Shown piece by piece: positions 61,776 to 64,000 of a DNA stretch of 64,000 nucleotides. The stretch's first letter is position 1. Each line of letters opens with the position of its first letter. The stretch spans positions 1,612,001-1,676,000 of the forward strand of contig NZ_CP096980.1 in assembly GCF_002006355.2 (NCBI RefSeq), given 5' to 3'. Made by a program: the position numbers and the translations under genes. Below the pieces are notes generated by a model. The model was given only the letters and a program-made list of their open reading frames with translations. It did not search any database and was not told where the DNA came from. Source of the stretch: Clostridium felsineum DSM 794. Its GTDB lineage: Bacteria; Bacillota; Clostridia; Clostridiales; Clostridiaceae.

Positions 61776-63041
61776 ATGGAAATATTATCTGTTGGTGAAA
61801 AAATTAAAAGAGCAAGAATTTATAAGAGATTAACACTAAAAGATATATGTGATGATAAGGTATCAGTATCTAAAATGAGTTGTATTGAAAATGGAAAGAT
61901 AAATCCAGACGATGAGATTTTAGAATTTGTAGCTAAGAAGTTAAATGTTGCTCTTGATTACTTAAAGTATGATGTTAAGGATCAATTTAAAAATAACCTT
62001 GATAACTTAAAAAATGTTGAAGATTCAAAAAAAGATGAATATTTAAGATATAATATATATTATGCTGAGCAATATGAGTATTATGATATTGCTTTTCAAT
62101 TTATGCATGAATTATTTAATTTTTATGTAAACAAAAACAGGTTAGATGTAGTACAAAGTTTGACGTCAGAATATTACGACATATGTCGAAAAGTTACAGA
62201 TAGTGACAATAAATCTCTGTATAATCTTGATGTAGGAAAATATCTTTTAACAAGTAGAGAATATTATCAAGCTATAAATTATTACAGTAGAGTTAGAAAA
62301 GAATTAAAGGATATATTTTACGAAAATAAAAAAAGAATTAAGATGATAATAGAAAGCTATTATTACGAAACATTAAGTTACATTTTAAGTGAGGATTACG
62401 ATAAAGCGTACGAACTGGAAAAAGAATTGCTTGAACTTGTTGACTATGTAGAAACGGACAACCAAAATGCAAAGATTTATAGTGTAATGATGTTTTTATG
62501 TCTGAAGAAGAATATAGATAAATTTGATTATTACAAAGAAAAAGTTGAAAATTATTGTGATATTAATCGTGAAATAAGAGCTAGAGTTTTGTATGTATGT
62601 GCTTTAAAGATGATTAATGACAAGAATGTCAAAGAGGCAGGAGAATACATAACAAATGCATTAAAGCAATTTCCGGGAACTTTAGAAAGCAAATATGTTC
62701 CTTTTATAGTAGAATTGATTGATGAAATTTCAAAATGTGATAATTTAGAGGAATATAGAGAAATATGCGATAATATATTAGATTACTCTATAGGAATAGA
62801 AAATAGTGTTCTTATGGAAAGGTGCTATTATTTAAAATCTAAAATACTTAAAGCAGTAGATGATTTTGGGTCTTATGAAATGTATATGAACTTAGCTTTA
62901 GATTTGCTTATTAAGAATGGTGATGAAGAAGCTATTTATGGAAGATATATGGAAATGGGGAATATGTATTCTACATTAGGGAATGTGAAAGATTCTCTTA
63001 GATATTTTAATTTAGCAATTAACATGAGCAATAAAATGTAA
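61776..63041 (+). CDS. XRE-type HTH regulator with TPR repeats, 421 aa (paralogue)
   Basis: Its N-terminus aligns with the preceding regulator (MEILSVGEKIKRARIYKRLT against MEILSLGEKIKARRKELNMT), so the pair arose by tandem duplication and diverged strongly in the TPR part (about residues 75-420). ATG at 61776 is chosen by this alignment and because AGGTG is suitably spaced; a GTG at 61767 overlaps that site. Its stop codon sits in the loop of a perfect hairpin. The clpB gene follows, so heat-shock or stress control is a hint, not evidence. Confidence 0.8.
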   Translation: MEILSVGEKIKRARIYKRLTLKDICDDKVSVSKMSCIENGKINPDDEILEFVAKKLNVALDYLKYDVKDQFKNNLDNLKNVEDSKKDEYLRYNIYYAEQYEYYDIAFQFMHELFNFYVNKNRLDVVQSLTSEYYDICRKVTDSDNKSLYNLDVGKYLLTSREYYQAINYYSRVRKELKDIFYENKKRIKMIIESYYYETLSYILSEDYDKAYELEKELLELVDYVETDNQNAKIYSVMMFLCLKKNIDKFDYYKEKVENYCDINREIRARVLYVCALKMINDKNVKEAGEYITNALKQFPGTLESKYVPFIVELIDEISKCDNLEEYREICDNILDYSIGIENSVLMERCYYLKSKILKAVDDFGSYEMYMNLALDLLIKNGDEEAIYGRYMEMGNMYSTLGNVKDSLRYFNLAINMSNKM

Positions 63042-63056
63042 ATTTTATTGCTCATG
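63023..63056 (+). terminator. Perfect hairpin enclosing the regulator's stop codon
   Basis: CATGAGCAATAAAAT (63023-63037) and ATTTTATTGCTCATG (63042-63056) form a 15-bp perfect stem with loop GTAA, which contains most of the TAA stop. It is followed by TATAATTTTATAG, which is not a clean T-tract. It separates the regulator from clpB. Confidence 0.7.
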
Positions 63057-63108
63057 TATAATTTTATAGATAATTATTAATTTTATATAGTAAAAGGGAA
63101 GTGAAGGT

Positions 63109-64000
63109 ATGGATGTTGATAAATTAACATTGAAGGTTCAACAAGCTATTAATGAATGTCAAGCAATAGCTATAAGGTATAAACATCAACAAATAGATAC
63201 AATTCACCTTTTTATGGCAATTATATCTCAAGAAGATGGACTTATACCAAATATATTGGGTAAAATGGGAGCTAACATAGAGAAAGTTAAAACAGATACA
63301 GAAGCTGAACTTGATAGGATGCCTAAGGTAATTGGAGATGGTGCACAAAATTCTTCTATTTATGCAACAAGAAGATTTGAAGAGGTATTTGTGAAGGCAG
63401 AAACAATATCTAAGGATTTTAAAGATTCATATATAAGTGTAGAACATATTATGCTTGTATTAATAGATATGGATAATGATGCAATAAGAAAAATTTTAGA
63501 TAAAAACAGCATTTCTAAAAAAGAATTTTTGAAAGCGTTAAGAGAAGTAAGAGGTAATCAAAGAGTCGATACGTCAGACCCGGAGGGTACTTATGATGCC
63601 TTGAATAAGTATGGAAGAGATCTTGTTAAGGATGCTAAGAAACATAAATTGGATCCTGTTATAGGTAGAGATGAGGAAATAAGAAGAGTTATAAGAATAT
63701 TATCTAGAAGAACTAAAAATAATCCTGTTCTAATTGGGGAACCGGGTGTAGGTAAAACAGCTATAGTGGAAGGTCTTGCAGAGAGAATTGTCAGGGGAGA
63801 TGTTCCTGAGGGATTAAAGAATAAGATATTATTTTCTCTTGATATGGGAGCTTTAGTTGCAGGAGCAAAATACAGAGGAGAATTTGAAGAGAGACTTAAA
63901 GCTGTATTAAAGGAAGTTGAAAGAAGTGAAGGAAAAATAATTCTTTTTATAGATGAAATCCACACTATCGTTGGAGCTGGTAAGACAGATGGAGCAATGG
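63109..64000 (+). CDS. clpB: ClpB disaggregase, 3'-partial (first 297 codons)
   Basis: The N-domain (residues 1-150) has two Clp repeats, beginning DKLTLKVQQAINECQAIAIR and then near residue 85. The first AAA+ module starts around 165: KYGRDLVKDAKKHKLDPVIG, Walker A GEPGVGKTAIVEGLAERI and Walker B IILFIDEIHTIVGAG. These match ClpB, not ClpC. The gene runs off the window, so the middle coiled coil and second AAA+ module are not seen. GGGAAGTGAAGG precedes the ATG. It would dissolve aggregates with DnaK. No HrcA inverted repeat (CIRCE) or CtsR site is apparent upstream. Confidence 0.93.
   Translation, partial: MDVDKLTLKVQQAINECQAIAIRYKHQQIDTIHLFMAIISQEDGLIPNILGKMGANIEKVKTDTEAELDRMPKVIGDGAQNSSIYATRRFEEVFVKAETISKDFKDSYISVEHIMLVLIDMDNDAIRKILDKNSISKKEFLKALREVRGNQRVDTSDPEGTYDALNKYGRDLVKDAKKHKLDPVIGRDEEIRRVIRILSRRTKNNPVLIGEPGVGKTAIVEGLAERIVRGDVPEGLKNKILFSLDMGALVAGAKYRGEFEERLKAVLKEVERSEGKIILFIDEIHTIVGAGKTDGAM

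Overview
The window is low-GC, strictly Gram-positive anaerobe DNA from a solventogenic Clostridium. The cellulosome cluster (scaffoldin, GH48, GH5, GH9, cohesin lipoprotein, GH44, GH9, GH9, GH5, GH74) followed by a methionine-to-cysteine operon and a hisZGDBHAFIE operon matches, from memory, the gene order of Clostridium acetobutylicum. The scaffoldin is longer than I recall for that species, and two insertion sequences are present, so a close relative or a divergent strain is likely. No rRNA or tRNA gene was recognised.

Left edge (1-2675): mobile-element-like cargo, consisting of a 5'-truncated BIG2-domain protein, a Spo0E-like small protein, a small unknown protein and a CHC2/Toprim primase-like protein, each block ending in a hairpin terminator. 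Region 2676-12435: two almost identical IS256-family elements in direct orientation bracket a 6.9-kb segment. That segment holds a molybdopterin oxidoreductase cut off at its 3' end by IS copy 1, a ClpE-type ATPase, an FAD/NAD oxidoreductase, an AlaX-type tRNA-editing enzyme and YjbQ. Copy 2 abuts the 3' end of tcdA. A chemoreceptor follows (13559-15544).

Cellulosome operon (16091-37914): CipA (CBM3, nine X2 modules, six cohesins) and eight dockerin-bearing enzymes, plus a lipoprotein with one cohesin that could tie dockerin enzymes to the membrane. Almost every dockerin segment carries the same NGRD recognition motif, so a single cohesin-dockerin specificity is expected. Three intergenic stem-loops, the first after cipA, lack U-tracts and may tune the ratio of scaffold to enzyme mRNA. 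The GH5 gene behind cel48 carries a one-base frameshift in an A10 run just after its start codon.

Metabolic block (37956-51810): a MIF-like tautomerase, an M20 amidohydrolase, a cysteine T-box followed by ubiG-mccB-mccA and a DUF2292 gene (methionine to cysteine), the his operon (hisC and a histidinol phosphatase are not here) and transketolase.

Right part (51948-64000): ssb, a hemolysin III-like membrane protein followed by a 102-bp inverted repeat and a tandem array of five 95-bp units, degV-padR behind a striking three-half-site operator, an MntP-like exporter, a Fur-family regulator, two unknown proteins, a rhomboid protease, a short FtsH, a YtxH-like protein, two tandem HTH-TPR regulators and the 5' part of clpB.
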